Source of the DNA: Haematobia irritans
Lineage: Eukaryota > Arthropoda > Insecta > Diptera > Muscidae
Assembly: GCF_050003625.1 (NCBI RefSeq)
Contig: NC_134398.1
Location: 113,250,145-113,314,144 of the forward strand
Direction of reading: 5' to 3'
Length of the DNA stretch: 64,000 bases
The notes under the pieces were generated by a model, which had not been told where the DNA came from, did no database searches, and was given only the letters and a program-made list of their open reading frames with translations. A program made the position numbers and the translations under genes. Each line of letters opens with the position of its first letter. Within the stretch, counting starts at the first letter, position 1. Below, one piece after another: positions 20,658 to 32,346 of this stretch.

Positions 20658-20980
20658 TATAATTTTTAGAGTTGAGTTCATATCTGAGAACCATTCACAT
20701 TTAGGGCAGAATAACTCTATATAGAGTAATTGTGATGAAAAAGTATCAAATGGCTCGCGGTCGTGCCACGGTGCTTTTCACAGTCGAAATGTATCAAAAA
20801 AAGCACAAAGTGTCAACTTTATCAATCCTGAAGCCAACACACTATCCACTGGGCTACGTGGCTGTTAATGTCAACAGGCAGTTATCAACAGACAATTATC
20901 GTTATATTTCTACAGCATAGTTTGCGGCGCCCACGAGCCGATGCAAACAAAACCTTAATTAACAGAAACATACATTTGTT
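20658..20980. other. Unassigned, with a tRNA-like fragment
   Basis: Around 20835-20925 is a fragment of the CAC…GTG unit interior: CACACTATCCACTGGGCTACGTGGCTGTTA and GCGGCGCCCACGAGCC. Otherwise nothing recognised. Confidence 0.45.
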
Positions 20981-21054
20981 GGCCACGTGGTGCAATGGTT
21001 AGCATGTCCGCCTTGCATGCAAAGGGTCGTGGGTTCAATCCCTGTTCCGACCGA
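20981..21054 (+). repeat. tRNA-like SINE head (class 1)
   Basis: GTGGTGCAATGGTTAGCATG (A-box-like) and GTGGGTTCAATCCC (B-box-like). Continues into A/T-rich sequence of the kind that surrounds class 1 heads inside the CAC…GTG units, so it is probably a broken unit rather than a free SINE. Not a tRNA gene: no consistent acceptor stem. Confidence 0.65.
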
Positions 21055-21380
21055 TCGCCAATATATTCCAAAAATACCGAAAATATGTTCGACATTACAT
21101 ATTACTATATTAAATTTTTACAATGAAAATTCGAAATGTGGGTTATTAAAGATTTACAGTCAGAAAAGAACAGTACCAGATATACACGAAATGCAAAAAT
21201 AACAATTTTGTAACACAAAAATGTTTGTGGTATACAAGTGTGAAATTTTCGAAGAAATTAAAAAAACTCTAACAAAAGAAGAACGTGAAGTCGAGTATAA
21301 ACATAAATATTTTTCCATGGAATCCTAAAGTTTACGATAACCATTCAAAGGCACATTTTATTTAAATCCAAAACAATAAT
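21055..21380. other. Remnant of a CAC…GTG unit interior
   Basis: GTGGGTTATTAAAGATTTACAGTCAGAAA and GAAATT…AAAACTCTAACAAAAGAAGA match the arms of the units at 28-36 kb. No gene. Confidence 0.55.
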
Positions 21381-23500
21381 GTTAGGTTAGGTTAAAGTGG
21401 CAGTCCGATTAAGATTCAGGCTCAGACTATTCAGTCCATTGTGATACCACATTAACTAAAAGTACCTATTACATATGGGCACTTCTAGTTTTAACCGCTC
21501 AACCGTCTCGATTATTTTCTTCAATTGAACCAACCAGATTGTTCCAAAAACATTAGCAGACTGCTTAAGTCCGCCAGTAATCTAAAGTTATATACCTCTA
21601 AAATTTGCTTACGCCTTACAAAAAAAGCAGGACACTCACACAAGAGGTGTTTAATTGATTCCTTTTCCTCCGCATCATGACAGCTCATACAATAGTCATT
21701 ATAATTCGCGCCAATAGTTTTTGCAAAATCGCCTATCCGGCAGCGACCCGATATAGCAGATACCAGGAGTGATATCTAACGTATCGAGAACACTAGCATA
21801 TCTAGTGTGCGGTTTAAGTTTAAATGGGGCCATATTTGCTTGGTATCGTTACAACCCTTGATATTCTCCCATCGAACATTTGCCATCATAACAGCCTTCT
21901 CACGCAGTAAGAGCTTGCAGGTAGCCAGATGCATACCAACAGTTTCTAGTTCCCCTGGAATATGTAAAGTAGTCCCTAGCCTTGTCAACACAGCCGCTTC
22001 GCAGTTCCCCGGTATGTTCCTATGGTCAGGCACCCAGATTATGTGAATATTGTGCCGCTCAGCCATCTCATTGGGAGATTTGCGGCAGTCGATGGCCGTT
22101 TTCGAGGTAAGGAACACAGAGTACAAGGATTTTATTGCAGGTTGACTGTCTGAGTATATATTAATGCCAAAATTTTTTGGAACATTACTTCTCAGCCAAT
22201 TCGCCACCTCTCTTATTGCTAATATTTCAGCCTGAAAACTCCTACAGTGATTAGGTAATCTTTTCGCTTTTCGAAGTTCCAGATCTTTAGAATATACTCC
22301 GAAACCCACTTGTCCATCCAATTTGGAGCCATCAGTGTAGAAATCTACATATCGTTTATTCTCCGGGGCCTGTGTGCACCACGCCTCACTTTTGGGAATT
22401 AGAGTTTCAAACTTTTTGTCGAAAAGTGGTCTCGCCAAAGTATCATCCACTACGTTAGGCACATCTGGCATTATTTTAAGGACCGAACTGTGACCGTAAC
22501 TTTTTTCCGGCCACAGCGATAGCTCGCGCAAGCGCACAGCCGTTGTTGCAGCTGACTTTTTGGCCAAAATGTCTAAAGGCAATAGATGCAGCATGACATT
22601 AAGGGAATTTGCCATACGCTGAACTTCTTGTGAACTTGTCGGCTGGTGAAGTGCCGGCCACCAGACTACAACACCATATGGCATTATAGGTCTAACCACT
22701 GCCGTGTATAGCCAATGCACAATTTTTGGTTTCACTTTTTTCCTATTGCCTTTTTGCACGATTACAAAGCTACCGTTGCTTTCCTCGCCCTTTCTTCAAT
22801 ATTAAGCTTAAATTTACGCTTCCTGTCCAAAATAACGCCAAGGTATTTTGCACACTCCCTAAAGGGAATTTCAATACCCCCTAAGGAAATGGGTCTAACC
22901 GTGGGAGTTTTGCGATCTCTGCAGTACATGACTAGTTCTGTCTTTGCAGGATTTACACCAAGACCATTATCTTTCGCCCATTTCTCAGTCATCCGGAGGG
23001 TTCTCTGTATAATATCTCTAACTGTTGATGGGAATTTTCCCCTGACTGCTAGAGCCACATCATCTGCGTATGCCACCACTTTTATCCTTTCTTTTTCTAG
23101 GGTAACCAGAAGGTTCTTTATAGCAACATTCCAAAGGAGAGGTGATAGAACTCCTCGTTGGGGAGTGCCTCTGTTCACATACCTTTGTATGTTTGCTTGT
23201 CCTAGTGTGGCTGAAATACGTCTCTTCATTCGTCTAACAACTTTCAATAAAGCTGACTAGTTCATGTAATGCGGTCTCAGTAGACCTGCCCTTCGAGAAT
23301 GCATGCTGTCGTTTCGAGAGCAAACTTGAATCGACGCTAGCTCTAAGATAAATATCTATCATCCTCTCCAGAGTCTTAAGTAGGAATGAGATGATTGGTC
23401 GGAAATCCTTTGCACTCAAGTGAGAGTCTTTTCCCGCTTTAGTGTTACAACGACAGCGCAGTGGGACCTTTTTAGGCAGCACAGCGTTGGTTTGGGTGAG
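21381..23500 (-). mobile_element. LOA-like non-LTR retrotransposon, 5'-truncated and broken
   Basis: The 3' end is at 21381, with tail TTAACCTAACCTAAC preceded by GGACTGAATAGTCTGAGCCTGAATC. Reverse transcriptase and RNase H domains are read on the minus strand; the 5' end is lost near 23500. It shares its last 60 bases with the SINEs here. Confidence 0.8.
21440..23482 (-). pseudogene. LINE ORF2: reverse transcriptase and RNase H
   Basis: Replication protein of a LINE. Starting near 23482: DFRPIISFLLKTLERMID (RT), a deletion near 23240, RGTPQRGVLSPLLWN, the catalytic YADDVALAV, KYLGVILDRK, then after a frameshift near 22760 KIVHWLYTAVVRPIMPYG. RNase H follows with YTDGSKLDGQVGFGVYS, SFQAEILAIREV and YSDSQPAIKSL; its last motif reads NCEAAVLTRLG where an acidic residue is usual. 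After the stop at 21776 a cysteine motif CMSCHDAEEKESIKHLLCEC remains. RNase H behind the RT points to the LOA/I/R1 group rather than Jockey. Inactive. Confidence 0.82.
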
Positions 23501-23550
23501 TATGATACAGAGAATGAAATAGAGTACTCATAAGGGGAGTATATATGGGA

Positions 23551-23624
23551 GCCACCGTGGTGCAATGGTTAGCATGCCCGCCTTGCATACACAAGGTCGT
23601 GGGTTCGATTCCCGCTTCGACCGA
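23551..23624 (+). repeat. tRNA-like SINE head (class 1)
   Basis: GCCACCGTGGTGCAATGGTTAGCATGCCCGCC with GTGGGTTCGATTCCCG, the best-preserved head in the window. It runs directly into unit-type sequence (GAATCCAAAAATATTATATGC) with no SINE body. Confidence 0.7.
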
Positions 23625-23639
23625 CAACAAAAAGTTTTT

Positions 23640-25582
23640 CAGCGGAAACATTTTGAATCCAAAAATATTATATGCTTAGAAGAATTTTCTCCCATAGAAG
23701 ATTTGGCTCAAATTTTTTTTCTGCCTAATTTATATTAACTCACATTTTTCTCACTTCCACGAGTTTTTTAGTTCTTAGCACCTTTTTCTGTAATACAAAC
23801 ATTTTAGAAGAAATTATTCAATTTTATATTTTTTTTTAAATTTTACCTTTTGCCGGACGGGGATTCGAACAGCGGACCACACAGTTTGTAAGCCAGCATA
23901 CTAACCACTGAGCTACGTAGCTGTTATGGTCATCAAGAGATAATTATCGTTATAAGTTATATTTATATAGCATAGCTTGCGGCGCCCACGAGACGTTGCA
24001 AACATAACATTGTTTAACAACATAACATAGTTAAACATACATTTGTTGGCGGCGTGGATCAGTGGTTGGTACGTCCGCCTTGCATGCCAATATTTTTTTT
24101 TTTACATATATTTTTTACGTATATTCCAGATACGTTCGGAATATCCCGAAAAGGCGTTCAACATTACATACTACTATATTAAATTTTTACTACGAAACTG
24201 TAAAGTGTGTCTTATAAAAGACTTAAAGTGAGAAAACAACAGTGCTTGATATAAACGAAATGGACTGAGTTCAAATCATATATTACTTTTTATTGCAAAA
24301 TTAAAAATTTTGTAACAAAAAAGGGTTTGTATACAAGTTTGACATTTTCGAAGAAATTCAAAAATTCTTACAAAGGAAGAATGCGAAGTCGAGTATATAT
24401 ATAAATATTTTTCCATCGAATCCTAAAGTTAACGATAACCATTCAAAAACACATTTTATTTAAATTCTAAACAGTAATTTTACAACCAACACATGCATTT
24501 ATTTAGGTGTGAACAATTGTTTGCTTTCTTTAATAATTTATTCTAAAGAAAATAAACTTATTCAATTGTTGCTTGGGATCATTCCCCACCAAGTTATAAT
24601 ACAATTTGCCTAAAAAAGTTATAATGTTATTCTGGTTTTACCGATCCGAGTTTTGCCGTTAAAATGAGAAATAATTTTAGTGCCAAAACTCAAACTCAAT
24701 GTCCGCTTTTATTTTCGAAAGTATCCGTTAACTCCTCTTGGACTACTTATTAATAAAGAGGAACTAAACTTTGTTTTTATAGATCTTACTGTTTAATTTT
24801 TCACTGTTTCCCAATGTTTTCATTTTACTGTCACAACTCTAAAAAGAGTACACTCGGCTTCATTGGCTCGGAATCAATACCAAATTTGTTAAAATAGAGA
24901 CACAATCTTTGGAACCGAGCATGGTATTTTTCAGTGTATAGTGTCCTTTCGTTAGTTTTTATGAAGATCCCTTTAATTACCTTTGTTTGAATATTTTGAC
25001 TTACTCGTCCTACGTTACGATTTGTTTTGACGAAACAAAGAAAAGTGCCCGTAATGCGAAAATGATAAACAAAACTCATGCTCTTTTTTTCAAATGTCTT
25101 TTCTCTTGGTTCCGAATGAGTTTTGTCTCCGAATACTGGTATACTGGTTTGGTGGTCTTATATCAACATATATATGTTTACTCCAAATTTGTAAATTTAT
25201 ACTTGTTTATATTCACACATAGTATTTTTCCAATCTTTAATGGAATTTTCTTTGTGTATATATATTTTTAAGGCGCCAATTGGTTACTTTCATTATTTTA
25301 CTTCCAGCATACACTTTAGTCTCTCTTTCTAAACACATATATGTTCATAGTCTATTTCTAAATTAATATATGTTTGCATCGAAGCATATTATATTTACAA
25401 ACATTTTATGTCCCAAACATAATATGTTCTAACATATTAACATATATGCCCCAAACATGTTATGCTAGTTTATGAACATTATATGCTTGCACTTAAAAAT
25501 ATTGTGTTTACAAATTTGAGTTCCAAACACATAATTTTTACACCCAAACATATGAAAAACAGTCTTTTTCGTCCGTGTAGGA
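23640..25582 (-). mobile_element. CAC…GTG-family unit, divergent and truncated
   Basis: Oriented like 30581-32027. It contains the class 2 tRNA-like module in reverse (23845-23930, GGGATTCGAAC) and a class 1 module forward (24048-24090), then the A/T-rich arm with many ACATAT/ATATGTTT motifs. It ends CATATGAAAAACAGTCTTTTTCGTCCGTGTAG at 25582, a variant terminus shared with the copy ending at 26709. Frames in the arm (24831-25797) are shadows of these short repeats. Confidence 0.6.
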
Positions 25583-25737
25583 TGAATATCAGTATGCATT
25601 GCTATAATACTCCCTTCGACATAGGTATTTTGGGTAGATATAAATCCATACCGGTTTGCGTTCTCTGGTACGAAAGTATAAAAAAAAGAAGATTCGTGGA
25701 TCGATATGGAACAATTTTTGCATGATTGGTACACGCT

Positions 25738-26709
25738 CACAAAAAATCGCTTCTGTAACATATATTCCCTAACATATTTTGCTTCAAGCATATACATTTT
25801 TGGCTATTGCCCAAACATTTATATGTTTGATCTCTTCCAATATATAATATGTTTGAAAGCATATTGGTCTAAACAATATATGTTTGGGTAGTCAATTTCC
25901 AAACATTTTGTATTTTTGCATCCAAATTCAATAATGTTGTCTTCCAAAAAACAATATGTTATTATGTGAACATATAATATGTTTGGAAGCATTTTGCACC
26001 CAAAAATATTATATGCTTAAAAAAATTCTCCCAAACAATATTGTGCTCAAAATTTTATTTGTTTATTTATATATTTACAATCATAATGAATTATGAAAAT
26101 AAACAGGTAATATAGGTGCTAACAACATAGGTTTTCGACCTGAATGCTCAAAATTTTGTTTCTGCCCAATTGTATATTCCCCCACCTCTTTCTCACTTTC
26201 ACGAGATTTTTTAGTTCTTAGCACCTTTTTCTGTAACACAAACATTGTAGAAGAAATTATTCAATTGTATGATTTTTTTTATTTTAATTTTACCTTTTGC
26301 CGGACGGGGATTCGAACAGCGGACCACACAGTTTGTAAGGATCAAAGAAGTAGCTGATCAATTGCCCAAGGAAAAATAAAATGTTAATTTTGTAATAACA
26401 AGCAACAACCACCAACTTAATTCAATATCGCTCCCTGTTAAATAGCGCTCCAAGCTACTAAACACATATATGTTTATAGGCTATTTCTAAATTAGTATAT
26501 GTTTGCATCCAAGCATATTATATTTAAAAACATTTTATGTCCCAAACATAATATGTTCTAACATATTAACATATATGTCCCAAACATGTTATGCTAGTTT
26601 ATGAACATTATATGCTTGCACTCAAAAATATTGTGTTTAAAAATTTGTGTTCCAAACATATAATGTTTATAGCCAAACATATGAAAAACAGTCTTTTTCA
26701 TCCGTGTAG
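25738..26709 (-). mobile_element. CAC…GTG-family unit, internally deleted
   Basis: Begins CTCACAAAAAATCGCTTCTGTAACATATATTCCC, the inverted right terminus of the family, and ends CATATGAAAAACAGTCTTTTTCATCCGTGTAG. Half of a class 2 tRNA-like module remains at about 26285-26340; the class 1 module is gone. Confidence 0.6.
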
Positions 26710-26711
26710 AA

Positions 26712-27055
26712 GGCAGATCGGATGAAATTTGCTCTCCCAAGAGGCTCCGTAAGCCAAATCTGGGGCTCGGTTTATTTGGCGGCTATACCTATACCGTACA
26801 TTTGCAATACCATCCGACCTATCACTTGTACAAAGTTTCACGTCGAAAGCTTGTTTGTTTCAGATGTTAGCGTAATTTCAACAGACGAACGGTCAACGTT
26901 AGATCGACACAGACTTTCACCATATACTTTATGGGGTCTGAGACCAATATTTCGATGTCCTACAAAGGGAATGAAAAAATTAGTATACCCCTCATCCTAT
27001 GATAGCGGGTATAAAAATCGTAGTGTCAAAACGAGATACAAAAAGTTTTAATTAG
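26712..27055 (-). repeat. Fly dispersed repeat (GGGTATAC type)
   Basis: On the minus strand: GTATATGGTGAAAGTC…GTTGAAATTACGCTAACATCTGAA…CCCAGATTTGGCTTACGGAGCCTCTTGG. The same order occurs on the plus strand at 59690-60060. The open frame at 26722-27051 is a by-product of the repeat. Confidence 0.6.
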
Positions 27056-27773
27056 CAAAATATTCATATTTTTCAGACGATATTTCGGGCCAATACGCTA
27101 TGGTGCATACATTGATGTCTTTTTTAAATAGAACCTAATATGGCAAGTATTTTATATGTTTTTTTCGGAAGTGAGTAATTATCGTTTGATTTAAAAAAAT
27201 ATGTGTTAATAATTTTTTGTAATTATTAAATGATCTTTACATTAAAGTGATCATTTTTATATTCAGATATACATAGTTTCAATGTATAGCAGTTTCTGTT
27301 AAATATGATTAATTTTGAATGCAATCAAAATGCAAGTAAAAAATAGTTCACTTCTAAATACATGTATGTGTGTAGAAAAAATATTGTTTGGGGTCAAAAA
27401 TAATGTATTTGTCGTTAAAGGACTATAATATTCGACGGAAAATATTAATGTTCATATGCAACTATGCACAAATAATTTTTAATTTGAAAGAAAATCACAA
27501 TCTTGTTTGGGGTGAAATGTTGTAAAGTGCTTCCGAAGATATTTTATGTTCAAATGAACAAACATCATAATGTTTCGGTAGTATATTAAAATATGCGTGT
27601 TTCCTGCGAGTGCAAGTATATTTATTTATTTATTTACACAGCATAATTAGCAGCTGGTTACAGTAAAATAAAAAGTATGACGCTTATAATACATTAAAAA
27701 TAAAATAAAATAAAATAAAATATATCTATATAATCTATTTTAGAAATTGTAGGGACAATAGAAGATTTATAGG
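27056..27773. other. Unassigned, with an (AAAAT)n patch
   Basis: No gene. A short (AAAATAAAAT)n microsatellite lies at 27690-27720. TGTTTGGGG-type words suggest old remnants of the CAC…GTG family around 27370-27600. Confidence 0.4.
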
Positions 27774-27775
27774 CA

Positions 27776-29222
27776 CACTGTTAAAAAAATATGTTTTTCA
27801 TATGTTTCGATATAAACAAAATGTGTTTCGGGCACAATTTTTAAACACAATATATTTAAGTGCAAACATTTAATATTCCTAAACTAACACTAAATGTTTG
27901 GGACACATATTTTCATATGTTAGAATATATTATGTTTGGGGCATGAATGTTTCATAAAAATAATATGTGTGAATGTAAACATATATAAATTTATAAATTT
28001 CGAGTAAACATATATATGTTTGCAATTTCTGTGAAACGGTTGTATGTTGTTTCGGAATACTGCTTTATGATAAGGCCAAAAATTTGATATGCTTAAGTCT
28101 CAATATTATTTAATTTGAATATTAGAATGAGTATTCGGAGTAAAGAGAATAGACATTCGGAACCAAGAGAATAGAGATTTGAAAACAACAGCATGTGTTT
28201 TCGCATTGAGAGAAGAATTTTATGTATGTGTGGACAAGTGTTTTGTTTATCATTTTGGCATTATGGACACACATTTTTTTAACGGCCTTAAAAATGAAAT
28301 TAAGTACAAAACTCGATAAGTTTTACATGCATTTAAAATGGTGTTAAATGCTAATAAAAAACGGTTAACGCCTAAATAAATTTATGTGTACATTATAAAA
28401 TTATTTATGTATGTTATGTTTATACTCTTCTTTTGTTAGAGTTTTTGATTTTCTTCCAAAATTTCAAACTTTTATACCAAAAACAGTTTTTTTTGTTATA
28501 AAATGTTATTTTTGCAATAAACAATAATATTTTATCCAAAAGCCATTTCGTTTATATAAGCACTATTTCTGACTGTAAATCTTTAATAACCCACATTTCG
28601 AAGTTTCATTATAAAAATTTAATATAGTATAAATGTCTAAATTAAAAAAAAAAATGGTTCGGTCGGAGCAGGAATTGAACCCACGACCCTTTGCATGATA
28701 GGCAGACATGCTAACCACTGCTCCACGTGGCCAACAAATGTATGTTTCTTTTAAATAATGTTATGTTTGCATGGGCTCGTGGGCGCTGCAAACTATGCTA
28801 TATAAATGTAACTTATAATGATAATTGTCTACTGGTGACTATAACAGCTACGTAGCCCAGTGGATAGTGTGTTGGCTTACAAACTGTATGGTCCTCGGTT
28901 CGATTCTCCGTCCAGGCGAAAGGTAAAATTTAAAAAATTTATAAAATTGAATAATTTCTTCAACATTATTTGTATTACAGAAAAAGGTGCCAAGAACTAT
29001 AAAATTTCGTGGAAGTGAAAATTATATGAGGGAATGAGCACAATCTTCTTTGGGGAAAATTCTTCCAAGCATATAATAATTTTGGGCTCAAAATGGTTCC
29101 AAACATATAATATGTTCACATAAAACAAACATATTAATGTTTCGACAGTATCCAATGGTATATGTGCTTCCTGCAAAATATGTTTGGAACATATGTTAGA
29201 GAAGCGATTTTTTTTGAGGGTG
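27776..29222 (+). mobile_element. CAC…GTG-family unit 1, 1447 bp
   Basis: Begins CACTGTTAAAAAAATATG and ends TTTTTTTTGAGGGTG. Flanked by CA at 27774-27775 and 29223-29224. In order: an arm with TATGTTTGGGGCATGAATG, a class 1 tRNA-like module on the minus strand (28664-28733), a short gap with the start-like TATAAATGTAACTTATAATG, a class 2 module on the plus strand (28851-28920), then the right arm. No protein. The twin at 30581-32027 has exactly the same length and is nearly identical in inverse orientation. Confidence 0.75.
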
Positions 29223-29224
29223 CA

Positions 29225-30578
29225 GGATTGGGACTAAGAATTGGATACAAACAACAAAAAAACAAGATAAAAAAAGAAGAGAAAAAAAAACGATAAGATA
29301 AGGAACAATTTTACAACAAGAATTGGGAATATAGTGTAAAGCTGGAGTAAATTCATTGCGGAAAAACTGGGATACCAGGGATAGAATGGGTTTTGTATTA
29401 GACGAATTATGGGTCAGGAACTAAGAGAATCAGGAACTAGGATGAATCAGGAACTAGGATGAATCAGGAACATGGTGATAGCAGGAATAAGAACAGCAGG
29501 AACGGATACAGGAAATGACGCCAAAGCATAGTAGGAGCATAGTAGGTATGTTGAAAGGAAGAAATTTAGGCAATTACAAGTCAGGAACCAGGAAGAATCA
29601 GGAACACAGCAGTATAAGGATGAATCAGGAACTAGGGTGAATCAGGAACATGGTGATAGCAGGAATAAGAACAGCAGGAACGGATACAGGAAATGACGCC
29701 AAAGCATAGTAGGAGCATAGTAGGTATGTTGAAAGGAAGAAATTTAGGCAATTACAAGTCAGGAACCAGGAAGAATCAGGAACACAGCAGTATAAGGAAA
29801 TGGAAAATAAAATCGGAGAGAATAATATCGCTTGAACGGGAGTTATTGCAGGAACATGGTGATAGCAGGAATCAGGAACACAGTGATAGCATGAATAAGG
29901 ATAGCAGGAACGAACACAGGAAATTACGTTAATGGACAGGAGCATAATAGGGAGTTATTGCAGGAACAGACAGGAACAATAAAATACGAAATACGATATA
30001 ATGTTCATAAACTAGTATATGTAATATGTTTGTGGCATATATGGTAATATTTTAGAACATATTATTATTTTTTTAACATAATATCTCTGATAAACGAGCA
30101 GTATTTTATATAAAATGGAGGGATAAATACTACAAAAACATTATTTTTATTACCATTGAGTAAATCGTCATTCTCATTACACTTCCAAAATCTACTTTAA
30201 CAATTTTCAACTGTAATTTTCTTTGCAAATAAGGGACTTCAAATCCATTTTGAGCAGATTTGGAGTCTCATGTGAATGGGGTATAATATAGCATAAGTAG
30301 AGAAGAATATATAATATAATTTAATTGTTTTTGGCATTTTTGTTCAGATAAAATAAACTATGAAATGAAATAATTTAAGTTAAAATTTTCAATTTCTTTG
30401 GAAATTACATTCTCCTATTTGAATATGGTTTGAAGTATTGAATTTGTAGTAGTAATAGTTGCCTTGTCCGACACATATAGTCGTGGGTTCTAGCCCGGGT
30501 TCTAACGGCCTACCAATTGGTTAAAAGAAGGATGCTCTTCCTAATTTTTATCGTCAGATTTCTGTAAACCGTCATTCC
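29225..30578. repeat. Spacer between the two inverted units, with GGAAC-type repeats
   Basis: 29400-29970 is rich in ATCAGGAAC and GATAGCAGGAA words and holds a 178-bp tandem duplication (about 29444-29621 and 29622-29799). Frames at 29625-29945 come from this repeat. 30000-30578 is plain A/T-rich DNA; at about 30465-30510 lies CCTTGTCCGACACATATAGTCGTGGGTTCTAGCCC, a weak tRNA-like piece. Confidence 0.6.
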
Positions 30579-30580
30579 AA

Positions 30581-32027
30581 CACCCTCAAAAAAAATCGCT
30601 TCTCTAACATATGTTCCAAACATATTTTGCAGGAAGCACATATACCATTGGATACTGTCGAAACATTAATATGTTTGTTTTATGTGAACATATTATATGT
30701 TTGGAACCATTTTGAGCCCAAAATTATTATATGCTTGGAAGAATTTTCCCCAAAGAAGATTGTGCTCATTCCCTCATATAATTTTCACTTCCACGAAATT
30801 TTATAGTTCTTGGCACCTTTTTCTGTAATACAAATAATGTTGAAGAAATTATTCAATTTTATAAATTTTTTAAATTTTACCTTTCGCCTGGACGGAGAAT
30901 CGAACCGAGGACCATACAGTTTGTAAGCCAACACACTATCCACTGGGCTACGTAGCTGTTATAGTCACCAGTAGACAATTATCATTATAAGTTACATTTA
31001 TATAGCATAGTTTGCAGCGCCCACGAGCCCATGCAAACATAACATTATTTAAAAGAAACATACATTTGTTGGCCACGTGGAGCAGTGGTTAGCATGTCTG
31101 CCTATCATGCAAAGGGTCGTGGGTTCAATTCCTGCTCCGACCGAACCATTTTTTTTTTTAATTTAGACATTTATACTATATTAAATTTTTATAATGAAAC
31201 TTCGAAATGTGGGTTATTAAAGATTTACAGTCAGAAATAGTGCTTATATAAACGAAATGGCTTTTGGATAAAATATTATTGTTTATTGCAAAAATAACAT
31301 TTTATAACAAAAAAAACTGTTTTTGGTATAAAAGTTTGAAATTTTGGAAGAAAATCAAAAACTCTAACAAAAGAAGAGTATAAACATAACATACATAAAT
31401 AATTTTATAATGTACACATAAATTTATTTAGGCGTTAACCGTTTTTTATTAGCATTTAACACCATTTTAAATGCATGTAAAACTTATCGAGTTTTGTACT
31501 TAATTTCATTTTTAAGGCCGTTAAAAAAATGTGTGTCCATAATGCCAAAATGATAAACAAAACACTTGTCCACACATACATAAAATTCTTCTCTCAATGC
31601 GAAAACACATGCTGTTGTTTTCAAATCTCTATTCTCTTGGTTCCGAATGTCTATTCTCTTTACTCCGAATACTCATTCTAATATTCAAATTAAATAATAT
31701 TGAGACTTAAGCATATCAAATTTTTGGCCTTATCATAAAGCAGTATTCCGAAACAACATACAACCGTTTCACAGAAATTGCAAACATATATATGTTTACT
31801 CGAAATTTATAAATTTATATATGTTTACATTCACACATATTATTTTTATGAAACATTCATGCCCCAAACATAATATATTCTAACATATGAAAATATGTGT
31901 CCCAAACATTTAGTGTTAGTTTAGGAATATTAAATGTTTGCACTTAAATATATTGTGTTTAAAAATTGTGCCCGAAACACATTTTGTTTATATCGAAACA
32001 TATGAAAAACATATTTTTTTAACAGTG
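30581..32027 (-). mobile_element. CAC…GTG-family unit 2, 1447 bp
   Basis: Reverse complement of unit 1. It begins CACCCTCAAAAAAAATCGC and ends TTTTTTTAACAGTG, flanked by AA at 30579-30580 and 32028-32029. Class 2 module on the minus strand at 30890-30956, class 1 module on the plus strand at 31076-31145, where GGAGCA and TGCTCC can pair as a 6-bp stem. Each unit has its own target duplication, so these are two insertions rather than the arms of one giant fold-back. Confidence 0.75.
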
Positions 32028-32346
32028 AATAGACTGGTAGACTAAGTAAATCTATATGAACAATGAGTCATTTTACCTTATATAACCACTTTTGCAATTG
32101 TATAATTTCAAAATATTTTCATAATTATTGCAAGGATGTGTTTATGAAATATTAAAATGACAACTTTTATTATGATAGTTACTTTAATTTCACACTCTTA
32201 GAAAAATATGTTTTTCATATGTGCCGATATAAACAAAATGTGTTTCGAGCACAATTTTAAAACACAATATATTTAAGTGCAAACATATACTGTTCCTAAA
32301 CTAACACTAAATGTTTGGGGCATCTATGTTAATATGTTAGAATATA

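Noticed and set aside
25465..25797. Frames made of ACATAT/ATATGTTT words at 24.8-26 kb
   Set aside because: They arise from the short-period arms of the CAC…GTG units and are not shared as protein among copies.
29625..29945. Proteins read from the GGAAC-rich spacer (both strands)
   Set aside because: They are translations of a tandem repeat (S/C/Y- or R/E/N-rich), with no domain.
27776..32027. A single 4.25-kb fold-back transposon
   Set aside because: Each arm has its own complete ends and its own 2-bp target duplication, so two separate units explain it better.
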